The notes beneath the pieces were generated by a model that had not been told where the DNA came from, made no database searches, and was given only the letters and a program-made list of their open reading frames with translations. This document shows, piece after piece, positions 40,942 to 49,284 of a stretch of DNA of 64,000 nucleotides. Origin of the DNA: Microbispora oryzae. GTDB taxonomy: Bacteria; Actinomycetota; Actinomycetes; Streptosporangiales; Streptosporangiaceae. The stretch covers positions 1 through 64,000 of the forward strand of contig NZ_JAFCNB010000022.1 of the NCBI RefSeq assembly GCF_017896165.1, given 5' to 3'. How positions within the stretch are numbered: the first letter of the stretch is position 1; every line of letters begins with the position of its first letter. The translations under genes were made by a program, and so were the position numbers.

Positions 40942-42096
40942 TCAGCGCACGATGACGGGGTGACGCGCCACCGCGTCGAACGCGTATCCGAGGGTGTTGT
41001 ACGGCGCGTGATCGGGCTGCGTCGCGCCCGTCTCGTCGGCGGCCCGCGCGAGCAGCCGGTGCTCGCCGGCGACCCGGGGAGCCCAGGGGATGTCCCACCG
41101 GGTCCACCCCAGCGGTTCGCGATCGTCGCGCAGACGTGCCGGCCGCCAGGTGACGCCGTCGTCGGCGCTGACGTCGACCCGGACCACCCGTCCGCCGCCC
41201 GACCACGAACGGCCGCACAGCAGGTGCTCGCGCCCGGCCTCCAGACGGGCCGGCCAGGGCAGTTCGAAGGCGCTCCTGATCCCCACCCGGGTCAGCGGCG
41301 GGCCGCCCTCGGGCGGGTGACCGGGGCCGCGCATGCGGTAGAGGCGGGTGCTCCACGGAGACTCCAGCGGCTCCGCCGACACCTCGATGTCGCCCAGCCA
41401 CTTGGTCCAGGCGACACCGACCCACCCCGGCACGACCAGGCGCGCGGGATGGCCGTGGTCGGGCGGCAGCGGCCGCCCGTTCATCTCGTACGCCACCAGC
41501 ACGTCGTCCAGTGCCTTGGCCACGGGGAGCGGGCGGCGCACCCGGCCCAGATTCTCCCCCGCTTCGGCGTAGTCGCCGTCCAGACCGCGCGGCATCAGCG
41601 CCACGGCCGCGCCGGTCATCCCCGCCCGCTCCAGGAGCGCCGCCAGGCGCACGCCGCGCCACCGGGCGGTGCCCACCGCGCCCAGCCCCCACGGAGTGCC
41701 CGACACGTTCTGCTTCTGCTGCGTCTCGTACAGGCTCCGGCCGTTGCCCGCGCACTCGACGAACGCCGTCACCGTCTCGGCCGGCATGTCGAGGAGCTCG
41801 CGGTAGGTGAGGTCCACCGGTCCCGCGCGCAGGCCGGAGCCCCAGAACGTGAGCCGCCACGTGGCGGCGTCGATCAGCGGCGTCGCCGTGTGGTTGCGGA
41901 CGAAGAAGAGGTCGTTCGGCGTGAGATAGCCCTCGTCGCGAAGCGCCTCCCAACGGGTCTCCGCGTTCGTGCCGTGCAGAGCGAACAGGTCGGGCGGCAG
42001 GGGTTTGCGGATACCGGGTGACACGGCCGGCGCCGCGCGTCCGGCGACGCGAGGCGCTGTGCGCTCACTCGACGAGCGGATCGAGTCCAGGCCCAT
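40942..42096 (-). CDS. Sulfite-oxidase-family molybdopterin oxidoreductase
   Basis: A 384-residue molybdenum enzyme of the sulfite oxidase family. The Mo-ligating cysteine is in FVECAGNGRSLY. PWGLGAVGTARWRGVRLAALLE and RLVVPGWVGVAWTKWLGDIEV are family blocks of the catalytic domain (~60-260). A dimerisation beta-domain follows (~270-384; WSGGGRVVRVDVSADDGVTWRPA). No signal peptide and no heme domain, so it is cytoplasmic or peripheral and needs another electron acceptor. Sulfite is the byproduct of desulfonation, so its position, divergent from the monooxygenase operon, fits removal of excess sulfite. The ATG at 42094-42096 is chosen; the frame extends to 42165 across the promoter region. Confidence 0.88.
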   Translation of the reverse strand: MGLDSIRSSSERTAPRVAGRAAPAVSPGIRKPLPPDLFALHGTNAETRWEALRDEGYLTPNDLFFVRNHTATPLIDAATWRLTFWGSGLRAGPVDLTYRELLDMPAETVTAFVECAGNGRSLYETQQKQNVSGTPWGLGAVGTARWRGVRLAALLERAGMTGAAVALMPRGLDGDYAEAGENLGRVRRPLPVAKALDDVLVAYEMNGRPLPPDHGHPARLVVPGWVGVAWTKWLGDIEVSAEPLESPWSTRLYRMRGPGHPPEGGPPLTRVGIRSAFELPWPARLEAGREHLLCGRSWSGGGRVVRVDVSADDGVTWRPARLRDDREPLGWTRWDIPWAPRVAGEHRLLARAADETGATQPDHAPYNTLGYAFDAVARHPVIVR

Positions 42097-42107
42097 GACG
42101 AGAGTAT

Positions 42108-42124
42108 CCCATAAAACTGGTAGG
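42108..42124. promoter_or_regulatory. Weak CCTACT-N5-AGTAGG-like site upstream of the sulfite-oxidase-type gene
   Basis: Minus strand: CCTACC-AGTTT-TATGGG, 8 of 12 arm positions agreeing with the palindrome at 42186. It is 12 bp before the start codon and also contains TATGGGATACT, a candidate -10. Suggestive only because the stronger site is 62 bp away. Confidence 0.3.
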
Positions 42125-42164
42125 TAATGACAGCTATTAGCCGCCACCCTTGGGCCCCGGGACA

Positions 42165-42202
42165 TTGACGGTAAAACCCTTTTTTCCTACTCTATTACTA
42201 GG
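42165..42202 (+). promoter_or_regulatory. Promoter of the LLM operon overlapped by CCTACT-CTATT-ACTAGG (site B)
   Basis: -35 TTGACG (42165-42170), 17-bp spacer, -10 TACTCT (42188-42193). The 17-bp palindrome CCTACT-CTATT-ACTAGG (42186-42202, one arm mismatch) covers the -10 and the expected start site. This is the layout of a repressor site and is the same as at 54444-54481. Confidence 0.65.
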
Positions 42203-42218
42203 TTTATTGAGCGGTGGC

Positions 42219-42240
42219 CGTGCCGGAGGCATCCGGCACG
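42219..42240 (+). other. Leader hairpin CGTGCCGGA-GGCA-TCCGGCACG
   Basis: A 9-bp perfect stem with a 4-base loop, about 20 bases into the predicted 5' UTR of the LLM operon. No U-run follows, so it is more likely an mRNA-stability or attenuation element than a simple terminator. No cysteine-rich leader peptide is readable in this UTR. Confidence 0.45.
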
Positions 42241-42318
42241 GCTCCGCCCCCACCTCGGAGCAGCCACGAGGGCCACCGGGTGCGTCCCGCCTGGACCCCA
42301 CCGCCATCAGGAGCCCCG

Positions 42319-43674
42319 ATGACCAAGCAGATCCATCTCGCCGCGCACTTCCCCGGCGTGAACAACACGACCGTGTGGTCCGACCCCAGATCGGGCAGCC
42401 AGATCGACTTCGACTCGTTCCGCCACCTGGCCCAGACGGCCGAACGCGGGAAGTTCGACTTCTTCTTCCTGGCGGAGGGACTGCGGCTGCGCGAGGCGAA
42501 GGGCCGGATCCACGACCTGGACGTCGTCGGGCGCCCCGAGTCGCTCACCGTCCTTTCCGCCCTGGCCGCGGTGACCACGCGTCTCGGGCTGGCCGCGACG
42601 GTGAACTCGACGTTCAACGAGCCGTACGAGGTGGCCAGAAGGCTGGCCACGCTCGATCACCTCAGCGGAGGCCGGGCCGCGTGGAACGTCGTGACCAGCT
42701 TCGACGCCTTCACCGGCGAGAACTTCCGCCGGGGTGGCTTCCTGGACGAGGCCGACCGGTACACCCGGGCGAAGGAGTTCCTGCAGACCGCGAGAGAGCT
42801 GTGGGACTCGTGGGCGCCCGACGCGGTCGCCGCGGACCCGGAGTCGGGACGGTTCCTGCGGCCGGGCGGCGTCACCCCCTTCCGGCACGAAGGCCGGCAC
42901 TTCGACATCTCCGGCGTGTTCAGCACGCCCCGGGGACCGCAGGGTCACCCGGTGATCATCCAGGCCGGCGACTCCGACGAGGGCCGCGAGTTCGCCGCGT
43001 CCTCCGCCGATGTGATCTTCAGCCGGCACAGCAGGCTGGAGGAGGGCCGCGCGTTCTACCGCGACGTCAAGCGCAGGCTCGCCGCGTACGGCCGGCGGCC
43101 CGAGGACCTCAAGATCCTTCCCGCTGTGACGTACGTGCTCGGCGACACGGAGGCCGAGGCCGCGGAACGGGCCGCCGAGATCCGCCGCGCGCAGGTCAGC
43201 CCGCAGACCGCGCTCTACTTCGTGGAAGCCGTGTGGGGCCGTGACCTGTCGGGATACGACCCGGACGGCCCGCTGCCCGACCTGGAGCCTGACCTGGACG
43301 ACGGCGTCTCCAAGGGTCACGCGCAGTTCCGCGGCGACCGCGGCGCGGTGGCGGCCAAGTGGCGCGCCCTGGCGGAGGAGAAGAACCTGTCGATCCGGGA
43401 GCTCGTCGTCGAGGTGGCCGCGCCGCAGACCTTCGTCGGCACCCCGCGATCGGTGGCCGACGAGATCGACAGGTTCGTGCAGACCGACGCCGCCGACGGC
43501 TTCATCTTCGTGCCCCACCTGACCCCGGGCGGGCTGGACGACCTGGTGGACAAGGTCGTCCCGCTGCTCCAGGAGAAGGGGGTCTTCCGGGCCGACTACA
43601 CCGGGCCCACCCTCCGCGACCACCTGGGCCTGGCCCCGCGCACCCTCACGACACGCACCGAGGAGATCTCATGA
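42319..43674 (+). CDS. LLM-class FMN-dependent monooxygenase (NtaA/SnaA/DszA family)
   Basis: A 451-residue bacterial-luciferase-fold monooxygenase of the NtaA/SnaA/DszA/SoxA branch. [78 protein letters not shown] (see ~65-120) and GHPVIIQAGDSDEGREFAA are family blocks. It uses FMNH2 and O2 supplied by a separate reductase to oxidise a carbon-sulfur or carbon-nitrogen compound. The ATG at 42319 has an AGGAG SD; an in-frame GTG at 42214 would add 35 residues without family similarity. First of four LLM genes in a coupled operon; the stop overlaps the next start (ATGA). Confidence 0.93.
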   Translation: MTKQIHLAAHFPGVNNTTVWSDPRSGSQIDFDSFRHLAQTAERGKFDFFFLAEGLRLREAKGRIHDLDVVGRPESLTVLSALAAVTTRLGLAATVNSTFNEPYEVARRLATLDHLSGGRAAWNVVTSFDAFTGENFRRGGFLDEADRYTRAKEFLQTARELWDSWAPDAVAADPESGRFLRPGGVTPFRHEGRHFDISGVFSTPRGPQGHPVIIQAGDSDEGREFAASSADVIFSRHSRLEEGRAFYRDVKRRLAAYGRRPEDLKILPAVTYVLGDTEAEAAERAAEIRRAQVSPQTALYFVEAVWGRDLSGYDPDGPLPDLEPDLDDGVSKGHAQFRGDRGAVAAKWRALAEEKNLSIRELVVEVAAPQTFVGTPRSVADEIDRFVQTDAADGFIFVPHLTPGGLDDLVDKVVPLLQEKGVFRADYTGPTLRDHLGLAPRTLTTRTEEIS

Positions 43675-44858
43675 CCCTGTCTCTCGCCGTCGCGCTGGAC
43701 GGGGCGGGCTGGCATCCGGCCGCGTGGCGGTCCGGGAGCGCGCGGCCGGGCCGGCTGTTCACGCCCGGATACTGGGCGGAGCTCGTCACGGAGGCCGAGC
43801 GCGGCCTGCTCGACTTCGTCACGTTCGAGGACGCGCTCGGCCTCCAGTCGACCCACCTCAACGAGCTCGACGGGCGGCTCGACCAGGTGCGCGGACGACT
43901 CGACGCGGTGCTGATCGCGTCGGCCGTGGCCCCGCTCACCTCGCGGATCGGTCTCGTGCCGACCACCAGCACGACTCACACCGAGCCGTTCCACGTCGCG
44001 ATCGGTATCGCGTCCCTCGACCACATCAGCCGCGGCCGGGCCGGCTGGCGTCCCCGGCTCTCCCCCCGGCCGGACCAGGCCCGGCACTTCGGCCGCCGCG
44101 TCCTGCCTCCGCTGGACCTCTCCGACGACCCGGATCCCGCCTCCACCAGCAGCGTGGCTGACCTGTTCGGCGAGGCGGCGGACGCGGTCGAGGTGGTCCG
44201 CCGCCTGTGGGACAGCTGGGAGGACGACGCGGAGATCCGCGATGTCGCGACCGGCCGGTTCATCGACCGCGAACGGCTGCACTACATCGACTTCCGCGGT
44301 GAGTGGTTCAGCGTGCGGGGCCCGTCGATCACGCCGCGCTCCCCGCAGGGCCAGCCGCTGGTGACCTCTCTCGCCCACGACACGCTGCCCTACGAGTTCG
44401 CCGCCCGGTCGTCCGACGTCGTGTACGTCACGCCGCGCGACCGGGCCGACGCCGCCGCCATCGTCGGACGGGTGCGGGAGGCGGAGGCCGCCGTCGGCCG
44501 CCCCGGGGCGCCGTTGAAGATCTTCGGGGATCTGGTGGTCTTCCTCGACGCGGACGGCGCGGCCGGCCGGAAGGCACGCCTGGACGAGCTCGACGGAGGC
44601 GAGCTCGTCTCGGACGCCCATGTCTTCACCGGGACCCCGGAAGGGCTCGCCGGGCTGCTGCTCGACTGGCGGGAGGCGGGGCTGGACGGATTCCGCCTCC
44701 GGCCGGGCGAGCTGCCCCACGATCTGACGGCCATCACCCGGGGCCTGGTGCCCGAACTGCGGGCCCGGAACGCGTTCCGGGCGGCGTACGAGACCGCCGA
44801 CCTGCGGGGACGGCTCGGCCTGCCCCGTCCCGGCAGCCGCTACGCGAAGGTGTCATGA
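43671..44858 (+). CDS. LLM-class flavin monooxygenase (second of the operon)
   Basis: A 395-residue luciferase-fold protein. The barrel blocks are FTPGYWAELVTEAERGLLDFVTFEDALGL, SRIGLVPTTSTTHTEPFHVAIGIASLDHISRGRAGW and a C-terminal GTPEGLAGLLLDWREAGLDGFRL. It lacks part of the segment seen in its upstream neighbour (RAGWRPRLSPRPDQ where WNVVTS is usual), so its substrate pocket differs. It is coupled by ATGA to the gene before it. At its own stop, an ATG opens a 29-residue reading frame that reaches the next LLM gene. Substrate unknown; presumably another organosulfur compound or a successive step on the same one. Confidence 0.9.
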   Translation: MTLSLAVALDGAGWHPAAWRSGSARPGRLFTPGYWAELVTEAERGLLDFVTFEDALGLQSTHLNELDGRLDQVRGRLDAVLIASAVAPLTSRIGLVPTTSTTHTEPFHVAIGIASLDHISRGRAGWRPRLSPRPDQARHFGRRVLPPLDLSDDPDPASTSSVADLFGEAADAVEVVRRLWDSWEDDAEIRDVATGRFIDRERLHYIDFRGEWFSVRGPSITPRSPQGQPLVTSLAHDTLPYEFAARSSDVVYVTPRDRADAAAIVGRVREAEAAVGRPGAPLKIFGDLVVFLDADGAAGRKARLDELDGGELVSDAHVFTGTPEGLAGLLLDWREAGLDGFRLRPGELPHDLTAITRGLVPELRARNAFRAAYETADLRGRLGLPRPGSRYAKVS

Positions 44859-44944
44859 ACGCCGTCCCCATCGCGGAGACGAGGCGCGGAGCGGCCTCGC
44901 GTACCCGCACGATCCGCGTGACGAGGGAGGTCCCCCGGCCATGA
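44855..44944 (+). CDS. Possible 29-residue coupling peptide between two LLM genes
   Basis: A small reading frame begins with ATG overlapping the stop of the second LLM gene (ATGA, 44855-44858) and ends with TGA overlapping the ATG of the third (44941-44944). GAAGG lies five bases before its start, and the SD of the third LLM gene lies within it. The peptide is basic ([11 protein letters not shown]...TREVPRP), with no family. It may simply bridge translation across an 82-bp gap, keeping ribosomes moving to the next gene. Evidence is the interlocked start and stop only. Confidence 0.35.
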   Translation: MNAVPIAETRRGAASRTRTIRVTREVPRP

Positions 44945-45996
44945 GATTCCTGGCGCTGACGCTCGCGTTCCAACTGCCCCATCCGCTGACCGGAGAGGTG
45001 AAACCGGAGACCGAGCGGTTCCGGGAGGTCGTCGCGGCCGCCGTCCTCGCCGAGGAGCTGGGGTTCGACGGCTTCGCGTTCGGCGAACGGCACGAGCGGC
45101 CGTTCCTGTCCTCGGCCCCACCCGTGGTGCTGAGCCACATCGCGGCCCTGACCAGCAGGATCAGGCTGTTCACCGCGGTGACCACGCTGAGCCTGCTCGA
45201 CCCGGTCAGGGCGTTCGAGGACTATTCGACCCTGGACCACCTCTCCGGGGGACGCCTGGAGCTGATCATCGGCAAGGGCAACGGCACCGCGCAGGCCGAG
45301 CTGTTCCACGTGACCGACGCGGACCAGTGGGACCGCAACCGCGAGGGCTACGAGCTGTTCCGGCGGCTCTGGCGGGAGGACAAGGTGACCTGGTCGGGCC
45401 GCTTCCGGCCGCCCCTGACCGACGCCGAGGTGCTCCCCCGGCCGCTGCAGCGGCCCGTCCGGGTCTGGCACGGCAGCGCCACCAGCAGGGAATCGGTGGA
45501 CCTCGCCGCCCAGTACGGCGATCCGCTCTTCTCCGCCAACGTCACCAACCCCGTCGAACCGTACGCGGAACTGGTCCGGTACTACCGCGAGCGCTGGGAG
45601 CACCACGGCCACGACCCGGCCGACGCCCTGGTGGGAGCGGGCAGCGCCGGCTACTACGCCACGCCCCGATCGCAGGACGCCGTCGAGACCTACCGGCCGA
45701 TCTTCGACGCCCGGGTGGCGTTCCTGAAGAGGCGGGGCCTCGACCCGGTGTTCCCCACCCTGGAGGACGCCATCGAACGCAGCTCCATCCTCGTCGGCAG
45801 CCCGCAGCAGATCGTCGACAAGGTGCACCGCTACCACGAACTGCTGGGCCACGAGGTGATGCACGTCCAGGCGGAGGCCGACGGGCTCACCGACGCACAG
45901 CACCGGGCGTCGCTGGAGCTGTTCCAGAGCGACATCGCGCCCGTCCTGCGGAAAGAGATCCCCAGCAGGCCGTTCCCCACGGGAGGACCGTCATGA
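44941..45996 (+). CDS. LLM-class flavin monooxygenase (third of the operon)
   Basis: A 351-residue luciferase-like protein. [15 protein letters not shown] starts the barrel. [45 protein letters not shown] and [24 protein letters not shown] are typical of the alkanal monooxygenase-like subgroup, distinct from the NtaA-type first gene. C-terminal [29 protein letters not shown] closes the barrel. GGGAGG lies eight bases upstream. The stop overlaps the next start (ATGA). The number of LLM paralogues in one operon suggests a broad or multi-step substrate range. Confidence 0.92.
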   Translation: MRFLALTLAFQLPHPLTGEVKPETERFREVVAAAVLAEELGFDGFAFGERHERPFLSSAPPVVLSHIAALTSRIRLFTAVTTLSLLDPVRAFEDYSTLDHLSGGRLELIIGKGNGTAQAELFHVTDADQWDRNREGYELFRRLWREDKVTWSGRFRPPLTDAEVLPRPLQRPVRVWHGSATSRESVDLAAQYGDPLFSANVTNPVEPYAELVRYYRERWEHHGHDPADALVGAGSAGYYATPRSQDAVETYRPIFDARVAFLKRRGLDPVFPTLEDAIERSSILVGSPQQIVDKVHRYHELLGHEVMHVQAEADGLTDAQHRASLELFQSDIAPVLRKEIPSRPFPTGGPS

Positions 45997-47147
45997 CCCG
46001 CCTGTCCATCCTCGACCTCTCCCCCATCTCGGCCGGGAGCACCCCGCGCGAGGCGCTGCGCAACACGGTCGATCTCGCCAGGCGGGCGGACGACGCCGGC
46101 TATCACCGCTACTGGCTGGCGGAGCACCACCTCACGCCCGGCGTGGCGAGTTCCGCGCCCGCGGTCCTCATCGGCGCGGTGGCCGCGGCCACCAGCCGGA
46201 TCAGGGTCGGCTCCGGCGCGGTCCAGCTCGGCCACCAGACGCCGCTCACCGTCGTGGAGCAGTTCGGCACGCTCGACGCCCTGCACCCCGGCCGGATCGA
46301 CCTGGGGCTCGGCCGCTCCGGCCAGCGGGCGCGTGAGCTGCGCGCCGCGCGCCCCGAGCCGGCGGCCCCCGAGCCCGCTACCTCCGAGCCCGCGGCCCCT
46401 GTGGCGGCCCGCACGGTGCGCGGCCTGCTGATCCCGCCGCCGTTCTCGTTCGCCGGGCTCGTCCACTCTCCGCTGTTCGCGCTGGCCCACAGGCTGTTGC
46501 AGCAGCCCGGGGCCGAGACGCCCGACTTCGCCGGTCAGGTCGACGACATCGTGGCGCTGCTCGGAGGACACTACCGATCCGACGAGGGGCACGAGGCGCA
46601 CGCCCAGCCGGGAGAGGGCGCCGAGGTGGAGCTGTGGATCCTGGGCAGCAGCGGCGGTCAGAGCGCCCAGGTCGCGGCCGAGCGCGGGCTGCCGTTCGCG
46701 GCGAACTACCACGTGAGCCCGGCCTCCGTGCTGGAGGCGGTGGACGCCTACCGGGACGCCTTCAAGCCGTCGCAGGCGTATCCCGCGCCGCATGTCATGG
46801 TGTCCGCCGACGTCCTGGTCGCGGACACCGACGCCGAGGCCCGCCGTGTCGCGGAGCCGTACGGCCTGTGGGTGCGCAGCATCCGGACGGGCGCGGGGGC
46901 CATGCGGTACCTCTCCCCGGAGGACGCCTCCGCGCACGTGTGGACGGACGAGGACCGGGCGCTCGTCGCGGACCGTGTGGACACCCGGTTCGTGGGGACG
47001 CCCGGCGGCGTGGTCGAGGGACTGCGGGTGCTCAAGGAGGCGACGGGCGCCGACGAACTCCTCGTGACCACGATCGCCCACGACCACGCCGACCGCGTCC
47101 GCTCCCAGGACCTCCTCGCCGAGGCCTGGACGGCGGCCGGCCTCTAA
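45993..47147 (+). CDS. LLM-class flavin monooxygenase (fourth of the operon, MsnO8-like)
   Basis: A 384-residue luciferase-fold protein of the MsnO8-type subgroup. [46 protein letters not shown] and [44 protein letters not shown] are diagnostic blocks near the N-terminus. An Ala/Pro-rich insertion (~115-140) interrupts the usual spacing. [30 protein letters not shown] follows. Its TAA overlaps the TAG of the convergent GST gene by three bases within CTAA. No flavin reductase gene lies in this operon, so FMNH2 probably comes from the reductase at 59706. Confidence 0.92.
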   Translation: MTRLSILDLSPISAGSTPREALRNTVDLARRADDAGYHRYWLAEHHLTPGVASSAPAVLIGAVAAATSRIRVGSGAVQLGHQTPLTVVEQFGTLDALHPGRIDLGLGRSGQRARELRAARPEPAAPEPATSEPAAPVAARTVRGLLIPPPFSFAGLVHSPLFALAHRLLQQPGAETPDFAGQVDDIVALLGGHYRSDEGHEAHAQPGEGAEVELWILGSSGGQSAQVAAERGLPFAANYHVSPASVLEAVDAYRDAFKPSQAYPAPHVMVSADVLVADTDAEARRVAEPYGLWVRSIRTGAGAMRYLSPEDASAHVWTDEDRALVADRVDTRFVGTPGGVVEGLRVLKEATGADELLVTTIAHDHADRVRSQDLLAEAWTAAGL

Positions 47148-48100
47148 CGCCCGGGCGGCTCGTCCCAGTCCGCCTCGCGCGGCGCGACCTCGATCCGCAC
47201 CGGCCCGTCGCCGGAATGGGCGGGCGTGCCGGGGAACCGGAACGCGGTGAAGTCGGTGGTCTCCCGGAACGCCGGGATCGTGTACAGATCCCTGGCGTAC
47301 GCCCAGAGGTTGGGGTAGCCCGTCAGCGGCCGCTCGCTGATTCCGGCCAGCGGGTTGTGCAGCAGGTCGAATCGGACCAGCACCACCCACAGCTGCACGT
47401 CGGACTCGGTGAGGCGGTCGCCGAACAGGTACCGCCCGCCGGCCAGGCGGGCGTCGAGCCGGTCGAGCGCGGCGGTCACCCGCGCACGCCGCCGCTCGTA
47501 CTCCTCCTGCGCCGAGGCCCTGGCGACCTGGAGCACGCCGTGGCTGACCTCACGGGCGATCTCCTCGTCCAGCGCCTCGATCTCGTCCCGCAGGCCGGCC
47601 GGGTAGAGGTCAAGGCCCGAGACGGCCCACTGGGCGAACCGGGTGCCGAGATCGACGGGGATCTGGGGGTAGTCGTTGCTGACGATCCGGTTCGTCCGCC
47701 GGTCCCACAGAACCGGCACGGAGATGTGGCCGGGATATCCGGGCTCGGTGGCGTCGTACGCCTCCGACAGGAGCGTGAAGCCGTTGACCGGGTCGGGCCC
47801 GCGCCGCTCGCGGAACGCCCAGCCGCGCGCGTCCCGGTCGTCGTCCACGTACGACAACGACACGACGTCACGCAGCCCGGCCAGGTCGCGCACGATGGCG
47901 ACGCGCTGCGCCCACGGGCACGTGTAGGAGACGTACAGGTGGTAGCGGCCGGGTTCGGCCGGATATTCGCCGGATCCGTCGGCGGCGATCCGGCCCCGGA
48001 ACGGGTAGAGGGGCCCCGGGCGGTCGGTCCGGCCGGGTCCGTACGGACCGTTGGCGGCCACGTCGGCGGGGCTCGCGTAAGCGGGTGCGTGGGTGGTCAT
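47144..48100 (-). CDS. ECM4/YqjG-type glutathione S-transferase family protein (omega/xi class)
   Basis: A 318-residue GST-fold protein. The thioredoxin-like N-terminal half has the catalytic Cys in [11 protein letters not shown] (CPWA is the xi-class motif). The helical C-terminal half contains [24 protein letters not shown]. Xi-class enzymes reduce glutathionyl-hydroquinones. Actinomycetes use mycothiol, so the thiol partner here is probably different. It is the last gene of the operon starting at 54396 (26 bp after the FAD oxidase). In a sulfur-uptake setting, removing a thiol adduct from an imported S-conjugate is an attractive but unproven role. ATG 48100 has AAGGAG upstream; an ATG at 48115 is less likely. 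Confidence 0.9.
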   Translation of the reverse strand: MTTHAPAYASPADVAANGPYGPGRTDRPGPLYPFRGRIAADGSGEYPAEPGRYHLYVSYTCPWAQRVAIVRDLAGLRDVVSLSYVDDDRDARGWAFRERRGPDPVNGFTLLSEAYDATEPGYPGHISVPVLWDRRTNRIVSNDYPQIPVDLGTRFAQWAVSGLDLYPAGLRDEIEALDEEIAREVSHGVLQVARASAQEEYERRRARVTAALDRLDARLAGGRYLFGDRLTESDVQLWVVLVRFDLLHNPLAGISERPLTGYPNLWAYARDLYTIPAFRETTDFTAFRFPGTPAHSGDGPVRIEVAPREADWDEPPGR

Positions 48101-48126
48101 GGGTCTCCTTGTCATCGTGTGGTGGA

Positions 48127-49284
48127 TCAGCCGAGGATGCGGGCAGGGCCGAACCCGGCGGCGAGCTCGCCGCCGGTGCCGGAGCGGGCGGGGCCGAAGG
48201 CGGCGAATCGGGGGTCGGGCTCGTCGAGGAGCAGCCGGGCGACGTGCTCGCCCCAGGCGGGCGCGAGTTTGAACCCGTGGCCGCTGGTGCCCGCGTCGAC
48301 GAAGATGTGCTCGCCGACCTGACCGGCGACGGGCTGCCAGTCGGGGCTCACGTCGTAGAGGGAGGCCCAGCCGCCGACGACCTTGGCGCGGCGGCGGGCC
48401 GCCGAGCGCGCGCCGGCGGCCGCGGCGAGCCTGTCCAGCTCACCGGGGCGGGGCGCGGCGAAGTCGTCGGGGTCGGCGGCGGAGGCCGAGATGACTCCGC
48501 CGACGAGATACTGCGTGCGGGGCTGCGGGGTCGTGTAGTAGCCGCCGGCGATGTCGATCAGGACGTGCGGGACGAGGCCCGCGGTGTCCGCCGGGTCGTG
48601 CTCGGCGACCGCCACGACGTGCCGTTCCACGGTCAGCGGCAGGTCGACGCCGAGCGGCCGCAGCAGCGGGGCGGTCCACGGGCCCGCGGCCACGAGCAGC
48701 CGCCCGAACCGGTGCTCCCGGCCGTCGGAGGTGACCACCGCCGCCCCTCGGGCGTTCTCGGCCAGCGCCACGACCGGCAGGCCGGGGTGGAACACCGCCC
48801 CGAGGTGCCGCGCCGCCGCGGCCAGCCCGGTCGTCGTCGCGTACGGGTCGGCGTAACCGGCGTTCGCCTCCCAGACCGCGACGGCGACGCCGTCCAGATC
48901 GAGGTACGGCAGCCTGCCGGGCAGCCGGTCCGCTCCGACGAGCTCGCTCTCCACGCCGAGCGAGCCGAGCCGCGCGGCGGTCTCGGCCGCGGCGGCCACG
49001 TCGCCGGGCCCGTGCAGATAGAAGGCGCCGGTCCGGCGGAAGCCCGACTGGTGCCCGCCGGTCCGCTCCGCGAAGCCGGCGAGGAACGCGATGCCGTCGC
49101 GCGCGGTCTCCGCCAGGAACGGATCGGTGTAGTAGGCCCGGCAGATGCCGCCCGACCGGCCGGTGGGCCCTCCCGAGATCGGGCCCCGGTCGAACACGGC
49201 CACGGGCACGCCGCGCCGGGCCAGCTGGAACGCGGCCGACACGCCGTGCACGCCCGCCCCGACGATTCCGATGTCGTACGTCAT
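48127..49284 (-). CDS. FAD-dependent oxidoreductase, DAO/sarcosine-oxidase family
   Basis: A 385-residue flavoprotein. The N-terminal FAD motif is YDIGIVGAGVHGVSAAFQLARRG, followed by the DAO-family blocks GPTGRSGGICRAYY, a central substrate domain, and GTSGHGFKLAPAWGEHVARLLL at the C-terminus, where the flavin is bound. Members oxidise amines or N-substituted amino acids (sarcosine, glycine, D-amino acids) to imine plus H2O2. Its start overlaps the stop of the transporter ATPase (ATGA), so it probably acts directly on the imported compound. This suggests a substrate with a secondary amine or amino-acid part. Confidence 0.9.
   Translation of the reverse strand: MTYDIGIVGAGVHGVSAAFQLARRGVPVAVFDRGPISGGPTGRSGGICRAYYTDPFLAETARDGIAFLAGFAERTGGHQSGFRRTGAFYLHGPGDVAAAAETAARLGSLGVESELVGADRLPGRLPYLDLDGVAVAVWEANAGYADPYATTTGLAAAARHLGAVFHPGLPVVALAENARGAAVVTSDGREHRFGRLLVAAGPWTAPLLRPLGVDLPLTVERHVVAVAEHDPADTAGLVPHVLIDIAGGYYTTPQPRTQYLVGGVISASAADPDDFAAPRPGELDRLAAAAGARSAARRRAKVVGGWASLYDVSPDWQPVAGQVGEHIFVDAGTSGHGFKLAPAWGEHVARLLLDEPDPRFAAFGPARSGTGGELAAGFGPARILG

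Noticed and set aside
42214-42318. GTG start adding 35 residues to the first LLM gene
   Set aside because: The region holds the leader hairpin and gives Pro-rich sequence with no family match; ATG 42319 has a good SD.
42203-42318. Search for a cysteine leader peptide ahead of the LLM operon
   Set aside because: No short frame ending in Cys codons with the LTRRxxVD pattern was found in this UTR.
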